Assembly (NCBI RefSeq): GCF_001571345.1
Contig: NZ_BCTP01000010.1
Span: 1 to 64,000, forward strand
Reading direction: 5' to 3'
Length of the DNA stretch: 64,000 bases
From: Komagataeibacter xylinus NBRC 15237
Lineage (GTDB): Bacteria > Pseudomonadota > Alphaproteobacteria > Acetobacterales > Acetobacteraceae
The notes below the pieces were generated by a model, which worked only from the letters and a program-made list of their open reading frames with translations, had not been told where the DNA came from and searched no databases. Numbering within the stretch: position 1 is the first letter of the stretch; every line of letters starts with the position of its first letter. Below, one piece after another: positions 39,137-45,835 of this stretch. The position numbers and the translations under genes are program-made.

Positions 39137-39165
39137 GCCTTATCCAACAAAACGTTGGATAAGGC
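39137..39165. promoter_or_regulatory. 12-bp inverted repeat in the switch region (operator)
   Basis: Perfect 12-bp arms (GCCTTATCCAAC and its complement, 5-bp spacer) occupy 39137-39165 between divergent HTH genes. On the leftward strand a plausible -35 TTGCCT and -10 GATAAG, 17 bp apart, overlap the arms, so binding would block that promoter (the promoter is an inference). The half-site ATCCAAC recurs at 39916-39957. Confidence 0.8.
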
Positions 39166-39196
39166 AAGTGCATCTTGTCACGTGAAATGAAAGCGC

Positions 39197-39490
39197 ATGT
39201 TTGCCAGACTCTTACACATGAAACGCTCAAGGCACATGACAGCATCAGAGACGCGGTCAGCCTTTGCTGTCCGTCTCCGCATGCTCCGAGAAGCTTATGG
39301 TCGTGAGATCGGTATCCCCGGCCTTACGCAGCGAGAATTTGCAGAAATGCTTGGGTTAGAAACAGAGCGATATTCCACTTATGAACGGGGAACACGCGAG
39401 CCGCCCCTAAGCGTTTTGGCATCAATCAGAGCGCTAACCAGCGTTAATTTAAATGGCTTAATTGCTGGCGATATCGATAAAGCCGCATAG
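39197..39490 (+). CDS. XRE-family repressor, rightward arm of the switch
   Basis: Up to 97 residues; internal ATGs at 39218 and 39236 (the last with AAGG close upstream) are also possible starts. The helix-turn-helix reads VRLRMLREAYGREIGIPGLT then QREFAEMLGLETERYSTYER, typical of XRE/CI-type proteins, with a short C-terminus and no peptidase domain. It is the first gene of the rightward transcript that leads to immunity-like genes and integrase, so it is the best candidate for the lysogeny repressor. Lacking an S24 domain, it would need another mechanism for induction, such as an antirepressor. Confidence 0.75.
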   Translation: MFARLLHMKRSRHMTASETRSAFAVRLRMLREAYGREIGIPGLTQREFAEMLGLETERYSTYERGTREPPLSVLASIRALTSVNLNGLIAGDIDKAA

Positions 39491-39500
39491 GGTAATTAAA

Positions 39501-39857
39501 ATGTATATCGAAGATGCTGGCATTGTTTGGAATGCCGATACAAAAGAATTTTTAGTTGGCGAGTGGGATCAAATAAAAGAAAAAACTGAAGAATATCCAA
39601 AAAGTTTTTCTTTTAATAGATATAATGGTCAAAATTCTAATTTTAAAAATACAATTTTTATGTATTCAATTATAGAGATGCTCATTATTGATGTCGGCAT
39701 TGATGGAAAGTCCCTAAATCGAGCACTTATGCAAATTGATGAATATCAAATTACAGCCCAGGCAACCCTTACGAACATAGATACACACGATCTACAAGAC
39801 CGATTTCTGCCCACAAAAGAAGATAGCATCGATAGCTTACTCAGCATGATTCCCTAA
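39501..39857 (+). CDS. AT-rich lysogen gene of unknown function
   Basis: 118 residues from the ATG at 39501, ten bases after the repressor stop. The protein MYIEDAGIVWNADTKEFLVG... is acidic and contains SFSFNRYNGQNSNFKNTIFM and a helical C-terminus with DRFLPTKEDSIDSLLSMI. I recognise no family. It is among the most AT-rich genes of the window (about a third GC) and co-directional with the repressor, which makes it a prime candidate for superinfection or defence function. Confidence 0.65.
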   Translation: MYIEDAGIVWNADTKEFLVGEWDQIKEKTEEYPKSFSFNRYNGQNSNFKNTIFMYSIIEMLIIDVGIDGKSLNRALMQIDEYQITAQATLTNIDTHDLQDRFLPTKEDSIDSLLSMIP

Positions 39858-39915
39858 TTTGTAAGCGCCCCTTTCTTTCTCCCGGAAGGGGAGAGTCGAA
39901 CAAAAAGCAGACACT

Positions 39916-39957
39916 ATCCAACATTTTGTTGTTTACATGAAAAACAAAATGTTGGAT
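39916..39957. promoter_or_regulatory. 15-bp perfect inverted repeat, second operator-like site
   Basis: Arms at 39916-39930 and 39943-39957 (ATCCAACATTTTGTT and complement) flank a 12-bp spacer. The outer ATCCAAC half-sites are the same as in the switch operator. It lies between the gene at 39501 and the one at 40096 without a T-run, so a regulatory site is more likely than a terminator. Confidence 0.65.
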
Positions 39958-40095
39958 TAATCTCTCATCATACCACGTGATGGAGGTTTTTCATGCTCAC
40001 CAAGCTCTATGAGGTTCCGCGCGTAACGCACCGCGATCCATCGATGCCTGGCCTCCCGATCACTGCTATGATTGCATCCAGACAGGGAGGGTCGC

Positions 40096-40704
40096 ATGTC
40101 CGAGAAAGTAGGTCAGTCTGGCACATTCGAAATCAGACTGTGCTCAAAGGAAGATGCGACGGAACCGAATTGGGGCGCTACTGGACACGATTTTCGTCTT
40201 TGGCGCGCGAAAGAAGCGCTTGCACAAGTGGAAAAGCGCCTGTCATCACAGACCACTACATTATCGGCTTACGAAACACGAACATCGTCGTTACTGGGCT
40301 GGTTGAGTGCCGAGGCATTAGCTACGGTCGGCGCAGTTATTTCTCGAACGGGCGGCCTAGATGCATCGCATTGGGAAACCACCAAGATATGGATGCTAGG
40401 TTCTGTCGGCTTTATATTACCAATGGTAATATCAGCCATTTACCTATCTCGTGTTTTCAAGAAAAAAGTGTGGACCGTTGTAGGCGCGGATGCCGAGTGG
40501 CTTATGCAGGACTGGGACAATCCCAGCGAAGTAGAATGTATCGAGAGTATTGTTTCGGTCTATCTCGATGGTGTTCAAGAAAACGAAACCGTTCTGGATT
40601 ACTCAATGAAAAAATTACAAAGAGGACGGGCATGGTTTTTGCTCACACCCGTCCTCGGAGCGATCTGGTCTGCTATCGTTATTTCTTGGACGTTGCACCG
40701 CTAG
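40096..40704 (+). CDS. Three-span membrane protein, candidate superinfection-exclusion protein
   Basis: 202 residues from an ATG with GGGAGGG upstream. A soluble N-terminal part with a coiled coil (RAKEALAQVEKRLSSQTTTL) is followed by two adjacent membrane segments at about 75-92 (LLGWLSAEALATVGAVIS) and 104-126 (IWMLGSVGFILPMVISAIYL), a cytoplasmic stretch with VGADAEWLMQDWDNPSEVEC, and a last membrane segment at about 180-198 (LLTPVLGAIWSAIVISWTL). The layout resembles two- or three-span effector proteins of phage defence, but I can name no family. Confidence 0.6.
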   Translation: MSEKVGQSGTFEIRLCSKEDATEPNWGATGHDFRLWRAKEALAQVEKRLSSQTTTLSAYETRTSSLLGWLSAEALATVGAVISRTGGLDASHWETTKIWMLGSVGFILPMVISAIYLSRVFKKKVWTVVGADAEWLMQDWDNPSEVECIESIVSVYLDGVQENETVLDYSMKKLQRGRAWFLLTPVLGAIWSAIVISWTLHR

Positions 40705-40825
40705 AGACTGGTTTAGGGGGGACGGGCTTCGGCGCTGAATCTCCTACCATGCCACCACGATTGGTTGTGGGACGCCTTGGAGCTGCGGACGGGGCCATAG
40801 GTGGTTTTACCATAAGTTTCCTCAT
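40679..40825 (-). CDS. 48-residue proline-rich peptide, possible gene
   Basis: MRKLMVKPPMAPSAAPRRPT... ends in KPVPPKPVSSGATSKK. Its ATG overlaps the stop of the small gene at 40822-40977 (ATGA), the pattern seen throughout this phage, and this is the main reason to list it. It overlaps the 3' end of the membrane protein gene on the other strand by 26 bp. No ribosome site of its own. Confidence 0.35.
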   Translation of the reverse strand: MRKLMVKPPMAPSAAPRRPTTNRGGMVGDSAPKPVPPKPVSSGATSKK

Positions 40826-40977
40826 CGAGTCTGTACAACCCCGATGATGGAGAGTGCGGGGATGGCTGACAACAGCCGTTCCCGCATTTGAAACCAGACA
40901 TTCCAATTTTCAAGCTGTTCGCGCTCCCCCGCATCGCCGGGCCTGTTGACCCGCGTCCAGTAATGGAGAATTTCCAT
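40822..40977 (-). CDS. 51-residue protein divergent from the integrase operon, possible gene
   Basis: MEILHYWTRVNRPGDAGERE... reads as a plausible soluble helical protein. Its start codon overlaps the start codon of the rightward gene at 40976 on the opposite strand (CATG shared). Coupling to the next small frame supports it; the weak ribosome site argues against it. Confidence 0.4.
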   Translation of the reverse strand: MEILHYWTRVNRPGDAGEREQLENWNVWFQMRERLLSAIPALSIIGVVQTR

Positions 40978-41260
40978 GTCCAAAATCACGATCATTCCCA
41001 TCAGGAGAGGCCCGCTAGCAGGCACCCCTGATGCCCTGCAGGACATAATCGTCCGCCGCCAGATGGCCGAAAGCGCCGTGTTGAATGCCCTGCCGCGCCA
41101 GGGCGCGGGCATTGCCCTGCTCATGTCCGAACGCCGCGCCCTGCGTGCCGCTACAGCCGAACTTAACCGGCAGATGGATGCCGAGGAAGCGGAACTCAAC
41201 CGCATTGCCCGCCGCCATGTGTCCCACCACCTCACCAGCACCGGGCGAGGTGTGGCATGA
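40976..41260 (+). CDS. Early phage protein, first of the coupled chain
   Basis: The 94-residue protein begins MSKITIIPIRRGPLAGTPDA and is otherwise helical (LRAATAELNRQMDAEEAELN). GGAG lies nine bases upstream of the ATG. It opens a chain of nine genes ending in integrase, each overlapping the next. No family recognised. Confidence 0.65.
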   Translation: MSKITIIPIRRGPLAGTPDALQDIIVRRQMAESAVLNALPRQGAGIALLMSERRALRAATAELNRQMDAEEAELNRIARRHVSHHLTSTGRGVA

Positions 41261-41544
41261 CGCAGGACTTCACGCCCATCCCGCCCAGCCATCTTGTCGG
41301 CCTGTTGGCCAGCAGGGATCAGGATGCGGCCATCAACATGCACCAGCAGTTCCGCACCAACTTCATGGCGGCCGAGACCTACCGCCAGCAGGGCAGCCTG
41401 ACCGCAGCCCGCTTCGCCGCCCGCATTGCCGATGCGCGACTGGAAGACCTTGAGCGCATCGTGATGACCCCGTTCATGGCCGAAGGCCCCGAGATCGAGG
41501 CCGACCTGTACCGCAAGGCGCAGGCGGGGAGGGTGCAGTCGTGA
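41257..41544 (+). CDS. Early phage protein, helical
   Basis: The 95-residue protein has IPPSHLVGLLASRDQDAAIN and a helical hairpin AETYRQQGSLTAARFAARIA..DARLEDLERIVM. It overlaps both neighbours by 4 bp (ATGA, GTGA). No family recognised. Confidence 0.65.
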   Translation: MTQDFTPIPPSHLVGLLASRDQDAAINMHQQFRTNFMAAETYRQQGSLTAARFAARIADARLEDLERIVMTPFMAEGPEIEADLYRKAQAGRVQS

Positions 41545-41678
41545 TCCAGATCCCCGCTCACCAGGTCAACCGCATCCGCGATCATCTGCCCACCGTGCCG
41601 GAAGTCATAGCCTGCACGGCGCTGTGCTGCGTGGTGTGGGGTGGCCTTGTCCTGATCGTGCTGGAGGCCCTGCCATGA
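41541..41678 (+). CDS. 45-residue membrane protein
   Basis: From a GTG with GGAGGG upstream the protein reads VIQIPAHQVNRIRDHLPTVP, then a membrane segment EVIACTALCCVVWGGLVLIV ending LEALP. Start and stop both overlap neighbours (GTGA, ATGA), so it is a real coupled gene despite its size. Confidence 0.65.
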   Translation: MIQIPAHQVNRIRDHLPTVPEVIACTALCCVVWGGLVLIVLEALP

Positions 41679-42133
41679 TGGAAACCCGCCAGCTCGATCT
41701 TGTCGACTACCTTGCAGGCATCTCCGTGCCGCCTGCGGCAGCACCGCAGATCAACCCGCTCGATCTGCTTCCACGCCGCCCCAAGGCATGGGAGCGCCTG
41801 GTCGCCCACGTTCCGGCCGAGGATGTCCGCATCAGCATCTCCACGACCTGGACCCGGGTTGTGATGGAGCAGCTGCGCGAGGACGGGCGCGGTGACCTGC
41901 TGTTCGCCACCGGCAAGATCAGATCCGACGACGTGCCGCCCGACCTCATCTGGCCCGAGCCCTGCCGCCTGATCCTGATGACAGCCGCCAGCGCCATCCG
42001 CATCCACGAACGCTGGTGCCTGGAGGAAGCCCCCGGCACCGGCCTCACCAACACCTTCCGCTTTGCCCAGCAGCACGCCGACCGGACAGCCGTGTCGCAG
42101 CAGCTGCGTGCGCTGGCAGAGGAACAGTCATGA
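41675..42133 (+). CDS. Early phage protein of unknown function
   Basis: The 152-residue protein contains LDLVDYLAGISVPPAAAPQI, a polar central region VRISISTTWTRVVMEQLRED and GDLLFATGKIRSDDVPPDLI, then a helical C-terminus AVSQQLRALAEEQS. I recognise no family. Coupled to both neighbours. Confidence 0.65.
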   Translation: MMETRQLDLVDYLAGISVPPAAAPQINPLDLLPRRPKAWERLVAHVPAEDVRISISTTWTRVVMEQLREDGRGDLLFATGKIRSDDVPPDLIWPEPCRLILMTAASAIRIHERWCLEEAPGTGLTNTFRFAQQHADRTAVSQQLRALAEEQS

Positions 42134-42351
42134 CCGAGATGAAAATAGAGGTCGCGTCCACCATCGGGATTGCCTTTATCCCGATAGCCTGCGCAGCCGG
42201 GATGGCGTGTTTCGGCATCCCGCACGACGACAATTTCAGCAACCCGGACTACGCCGCGTGCCGGCGGCGGGGCAACGCTGTCCAGGATTGTATGCGGCAT
42301 GTGCGAACGAGGCCCACCATCCGCGTCCGGACAGCGGGAGGCGTGGCATGA
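42130..42351 (+). CDS. 73-residue early protein with a membrane segment
   Basis: MTEMKIEVASTIGIAFIPIA... has one hydrophobic segment at about 10-28 and then a short cysteine-containing part (PDYAACRRRGNAVQDCMRHV). The two cysteines spaced by ten residues could matter for redox or metal binding. Coupled by ATGA on both sides. Confidence 0.6.
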   Translation: MTEMKIEVASTIGIAFIPIACAAGMACFGIPHDDNFSNPDYAACRRRGNAVQDCMRHVRTRPTIRVRTAGGVA

Positions 42352-42701
42352 GCCAGACCAGAATGCCGATGCATCCTGTGCCCATCCCGTCCTGCAAAGA
42401 CGTGGAAACAGCCGCCTGCATCCGAAACCTCGAAGATGGCAGTGATCTGGACTGGTCAACCTTCAACAGCAGGTTGCTGCCCGAAGGCGAATGGACGGAC
42501 GTGGTCCGCCGCACCGACATGGAGGCGCAGGTCGCCGCGCTCAACAACAGGATAGAGCAGCTCAAAATCTGTCTGGCCAATATCCGCGCAACCTGCCTGC
42601 AGGCAGCCGAAGGACCGACGCCAGCCAACAGCATGGTCGCCGCTGGCATGAGAGCCATGCGCCTGGCCGATGCGGCCCTGAACGGGGAGGGGCGGGCATG
42701 A
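42348..42701 (+). CDS. Early phage protein with coiled coil
   Basis: The 117-residue protein begins with proline-rich sequence (MHPVPIPSCKDVETAACIRN), then a coiled coil (DMEAQVAALNNRIEQLKICL) and a C-terminal helix ANSMVAAGMRAMRLADAALN. No family recognised. Confidence 0.6.
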   Translation: MSQTRMPMHPVPIPSCKDVETAACIRNLEDGSDLDWSTFNSRLLPEGEWTDVVRRTDMEAQVAALNNRIEQLKICLANIRATCLQAAEGPTPANSMVAAGMRAMRLADAALNGEGRA

Positions 42702-42925
42702 GCGACCTTGCCAGCCATCCGATCCTGCAGGGCCTCGAGTTCGGGCGCGAGATCTACAGCATCGAGATCCACGGCAACGGCCGGGGCGATTACGTGGGCA
42801 TCGTGCGCGAGGATGATGGCCCGTGCTGCATCGTATTCCGTGGCCCGCTGGTGACCGAAGGCGGCCGCAAGCTCATCCGCGCACGCGGTACGCAGGCATG
42901 GATCAAGGAGGGGAGCCATGAGTGA
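42698..42925 (+). CDS. Small early protein, DUF-like
   Basis: The 75-residue protein has the compact core EFGREIYSIEIHGNGRGDYV..GIVREDDGPCCIVFRGP and a basic C-terminus LIRARGTQAWIKEG. It resembles short phage proteins of unknown function. The reading overlaps the excisionase gene by 8 bp. Confidence 0.6.
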   Translation: MSDLASHPILQGLEFGREIYSIEIHGNGRGDYVGIVREDDGPCCIVFRGPLVTEGGRKLIRARGTQAWIKEGSHE

Positions 42926-43172
42926 GGCCTGGATACCGCGCGGCTTGCGGGTTGAGCAGGCCGCGCTTTACGTCGGGCTATCGGTCAGCACGTTTCTTGC
43001 CCAGGTGGCACCCCAGGTGCCTCCCGTCAAATTGACGGTTAGGCGGCAGATATGGTTGCGCGAGGACCTTGACCGCTGGCTTGACGTGCGTGCCGGGCGT
43101 ACTGGTGCTGCGCGCGAGGAGCTTGGAGGCAACGCATACGAGCAACTGATGGGTGGTTATGGGACGCGTTGA
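42918..43172 (+). CDS. Excisionase/AlpA-like MerR-type DNA-binding protein
   Basis: The 84-residue protein has a winged helix-turn-helix with GLRVEQAALYVGLSVSTFLA at about 9-28, then LTVRRQIWLREDLDRWLDVR, the usual shape of Xis and AlpA proteins. It lies directly upstream of integrase with a 14-bp overlap, so it should direct prophage excision. Confidence 0.85.
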   Translation: MSEAWIPRGLRVEQAALYVGLSVSTFLAQVAPQVPPVKLTVRRQIWLREDLDRWLDVRAGRTGAAREELGGNAYEQLMGGYGTR

Positions 43173-44307
43173 TCTGCCCTATGTCGATACAGTAAAGGCG
43201 AAGGGGAAGACCTATTATTACTATCGCAGGGGGAAGTTGCGGCGGAGGATCAAGGGCAACCCCGAGGACCCGCTCTTCCATCAGGAATACGCCCGCCTTC
43301 ACCATGCTGCCCTTCATGCCGAAGTCAAAGCTGACAACAGGCCACGAGTTACTCCGGGCTCTCTCGCAGCCCTGATCGCAGCCTATCGGGCATCACCCGA
43401 GTGGTATGGGACCGCGCCCGCCACGAAAGTGGATTACGCCAAGGCCCTTGCACCGCTTGAAAGTGAGTTTGGCCATCTATCTATCGCTGAAATGCCTCGC
43501 AAATTCGTCTTTTGGCTGCGTGATCGCTACGCAACCAGGCCGGGTGAAACAGAACATTCTGCACCGGTGCCTACGCCTAGGCGAGCCAACCGCATTGTCA
43601 CAGTCCTGTCTATTTTGCTGAGTTGGGCCGTCAACCGCGAATGGCGGCCAGACAACCCGGCCCAGCGAGTGCCTAAACTGAAAACGGGCGAGGGCTATCG
43701 CGCGTGGTCGGATAGCGAACTGGATAAGATGCTCAGAGCCCGAACGACGACGGTTGATATCCGGACGGCCGTAGTTCTGGCCTTCACCACGGGGCAGCGA
43801 GGGCAGGACCTGATCCAGATGAAATGGTCAGATTATGATGGGGAGGGGATTTATGTTGTCCAGCTCAAGACCAATGCGCGCGTGTGGATACCGCTTCATG
43901 AGCGTGCCCGCGAGATGCTGAACGCAATGCCACGGCATAATGCAGAAACAATTCTGACCAGGGCAGATGGCAGACCATGGAAAATCGATCATTTCCGGCA
44001 TGAGATGGGCAGGCAGATCCGTGCGGCTGGACTGAAGGGAATCGTCACGCACGGCCTGCGTGCCACAGCCGCCAAGTGGATGGCTGAAGCTGGATGCTCG
44101 GAGCGAGAAATCATGTCGATCACCGGGCACACCAGCTCGGCCATGGTCGGTCGCTATGTGCGCGAAGCGAGCCAGAAACGCCAGGCGCGAAGTGCGGCAA
44201 CAAAGGTGGCCGAGTATCGCTTGAAACAGGGGATTGCCAAACCGGGGGAAAATGGAGTGCCAAACCACAGCAAAGCAGAGGCTGCTAGTGACCCTGAAAA
44301 AGCATAA
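43159..44307 (+). CDS. Tyrosine integrase of the prophage
   Basis: 382 residues from the ATG at 43159 (a GTG two codons earlier is possible). An N-terminal DUF4102-free arm-binding part precedes a core-binding domain and the catalytic domain: TTGQRGQDLIQMKWSDY with Arg at about 214, HGLRATAAKWMAEAGC with HxxR at about 298-301, ITGHTSSAMVGRY with His at about 323 and Tyr at about 333. The stop is 9 bp before attR. A homologous C-terminal remnant lies next to attL. The C-terminus carries an extra charged tail. Confidence 0.93.
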   Translation: MGRVDLPYVDTVKAKGKTYYYYRRGKLRRRIKGNPEDPLFHQEYARLHHAALHAEVKADNRPRVTPGSLAALIAAYRASPEWYGTAPATKVDYAKALAPLESEFGHLSIAEMPRKFVFWLRDRYATRPGETEHSAPVPTPRRANRIVTVLSILLSWAVNREWRPDNPAQRVPKLKTGEGYRAWSDSELDKMLRARTTTVDIRTAVVLAFTTGQRGQDLIQMKWSDYDGEGIYVVQLKTNARVWIPLHERAREMLNAMPRHNAETILTRADGRPWKIDHFRHEMGRQIRAAGLKGIVTHGLRATAAKWMAEAGCSEREIMSITGHTSSAMVGRYVREASQKRQARSAATKVAEYRLKQGIAKPGENGVPNHSKAEAASDPEKA

Positions 44308-44316
44308 AAAATGTAG

Positions 44317-44383
44317 GGAAATCAATCCTAACGCAGATGGTAGCGGTGGACGGATTTGAACCGCCGACCAAGGGATTATGATT
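44317..44383. repeat. Right attachment site (attR), 67-bp direct repeat
   Basis: Identical over 67 bp to 2369-2435. Positions 44338-44383 coincide with the 3' part of the tRNA gene on the minus strand, which stays intact here, so integration reconstitutes the tRNA from phage sequence. Confidence 0.92.
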
Positions 44384-44412
44384 CCCCTGCTCTACCGCTG
44401 AGCTACACCGCC
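44338..44412 (-). tRNA. tRNA with anticodon CAU (elongator Met or lysidine-type Ile)
   Basis: The 75-nt gene folds completely: acceptor GGCGGTG with CACCGCT (first pair G-U), D-arm GCTC/GAGC, anticodon stem GGGGA/TCCCT with loop ATCATAA, T-arm GGCGG/CCGTC-type pairing with TTCAAAT loop, and an encoded CCA. The anticodon is CAU. Initiator features (GGG/CCC anticodon stem) are not complete, so elongator Met is most likely; an Ile tRNA modified to lysidine cannot be excluded by sequence alone. Its 3' half is the phage attachment site. Confidence 0.93.
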
Positions 44413-44590
44413 ATCGCGTTAGGATGAGAGCGAGATACCCGCGCTTATGGGGCAAGTCAACCCGTGTTTTCGCATTCGATTGCAAAACACATAAAAAAGC
44501 CCCGGATTTGGTACATCCACCCGATAGGGGGTACTAAGGCAGACCCACCCCCTAAAACGGCAACAACCAGCAAAAGGCTGCGCATCCTTC

Positions 44591-45820
44591 GTGAAAACCG
44601 AATTCCTTACACTTCTGACCCAGATCAGGCACCTGTTCGGATGGCTGCCGGGACTGCTGTCCTCCATCCTCATGCTGTGTGTGGCCGGGCTGGTGGCGGA
44701 AATGTTCAGCCGGTTCATCACGAAACTCATCGTGCGCATACCGGGGCAGAAGCGCGGGGCCTTCGTGCGTTCGTTCACCATGGCCATGCAGCGCCCGGTG
44801 CGCATCATGCTGGTCATCGTGTTTGTCGGCACCGCGCTGCCGGTGTCGGGCCTGCCGTATGATATCATGCAGGCCACCACCCACGCGCTGGTGGTGCTGT
44901 TCGTGCTCATGCTGGGTTATGCCGCCGTGGTGGCCACCCGCATCCTGTCCGATGCCTACCTCAAGCGCATCAACGGCAAGGATGACAAGGACGACATCCT
45001 GCTGCGCACCCACATGACACAGGTGCGCGTGCTGCGCCGCACGAGCGACCTGCTGATCGGCCTGCTCACCATAGGGGCCGCACTCATGACATTCGAGCCG
45101 GTGCGGCAGTACGGGCTGAGCCTGTTCGCCTCTGCCGGTGCGGCATCGCTGGTCGTGGGTCTGGCCGCCCGCCCGCTGCTGACCAACCTGTTCGCGGGTA
45201 TGCAGATCGCCATGACCCAGCCCATCCGCATGGAAGACCTCATCATCATCAACGGGGACTGGGCATGGGTGGAGGAAATCACCTCCACCTATGTCGTGCT
45301 GCGGGTGTGGGACTGGCGGCGGCATATCGTGCCGATCTCGTATTTTCTTGAAAACACGTTCCAGAACTGGACCCATAATTCGGCAGCGCTGATCGGGGTG
45401 GTGTTCCTGCATCTTGATTTCAACGCGCCGATGGACCGCATCCGCGAGCGCCTGCGCGAGATCGTGCATTCAGCACCATTGTGGGATGGCAAGGAATTCG
45501 CCGTTCAGGTAGCCGACTGCAATGCTCAGGTCATGACCGTGCGCGTGATTGCCAGCGCGCGCTCGGCCATGCAGAGCTGGGATCTGCGGTGCGAAATTCG
45601 CGAACAGATCATCGCCTTCCTGCGTGATGAATGCCCCGAGGCGCTGCCGCGTGAGCGCCTGTCGCATGTGGCATCCACCTCGGGGCTGGATGTGATGACG
45701 GACCCGGCCACGCTGTCGCCCCCGGTCAGGCGGCCACCGCCGGGGGCCTATCTTGGCCCGCGCAATGGCGCGGGTGGTGGTGGCATGGGGCACAGCGATG
45801 GCGGGCAGGGCCATGGCTGA
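44591..45820 (+). CDS. MscS-family mechanosensitive ion channel
   Basis: The 409-residue protein starts at a GTG. Membrane segments occur at about 18-40 (LPGLLSSILMLCVAGLVAEM), 70-85, 96-116 and 150-168, followed by the pore-lining helix (LFASAGAASLVVGLAARPLL) at about 178-198 and the MscS beta domain with QPIRMEDLIIINGDWAWVEE and YVVLRVWDWRRHIVPISYFL. The C-terminus is glycine/histidine-rich. It relieves turgor under hypo-osmotic shock. First gene of the host part, reading away from the prophage. Confidence 0.9.
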   Translation: MKTEFLTLLTQIRHLFGWLPGLLSSILMLCVAGLVAEMFSRFITKLIVRIPGQKRGAFVRSFTMAMQRPVRIMLVIVFVGTALPVSGLPYDIMQATTHALVVLFVLMLGYAAVVATRILSDAYLKRINGKDDKDDILLRTHMTQVRVLRRTSDLLIGLLTIGAALMTFEPVRQYGLSLFASAGAASLVVGLAARPLLTNLFAGMQIAMTQPIRMEDLIIINGDWAWVEEITSTYVVLRVWDWRRHIVPISYFLENTFQNWTHNSAALIGVVFLHLDFNAPMDRIRERLREIVHSAPLWDGKEFAVQVADCNAQVMTVRVIASARSAMQSWDLRCEIREQIIAFLRDECPEALPRERLSHVASTSGLDVMTDPATLSPPVRRPPPGAYLGPRNGAGGGGMGHSDGGQGHG

Positions 45821-45835
45821 GCCCATGCAGGCCGG

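Larger units (their letters stand above)
2369..44383. mobile_element. Prophage, lambda-type head / Mu-type contractile tail, integrated in tRNA(CAU)
   Basis: The element is bounded by 67-bp direct repeats and ends with excisionase and integrase next to the right repeat. It carries terminase, portal, protease, capsid, sheath, tube, tape measure, baseplate, fibre, helicase and regulatory genes with no clearly broken essential gene, so it may be inducible. Length between outer repeat ends is about 42.0 kb. Doubtful points for full function are the shortened lysis-type protein at 7314-7634 and the cargo inserted between tail genes. Confidence 0.93.

Noticed and set aside
45470-45826. Leftward frame of 118 codons over the 3' part of mscS
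   Set aside because: Pure antisense shadow of a conserved channel gene.
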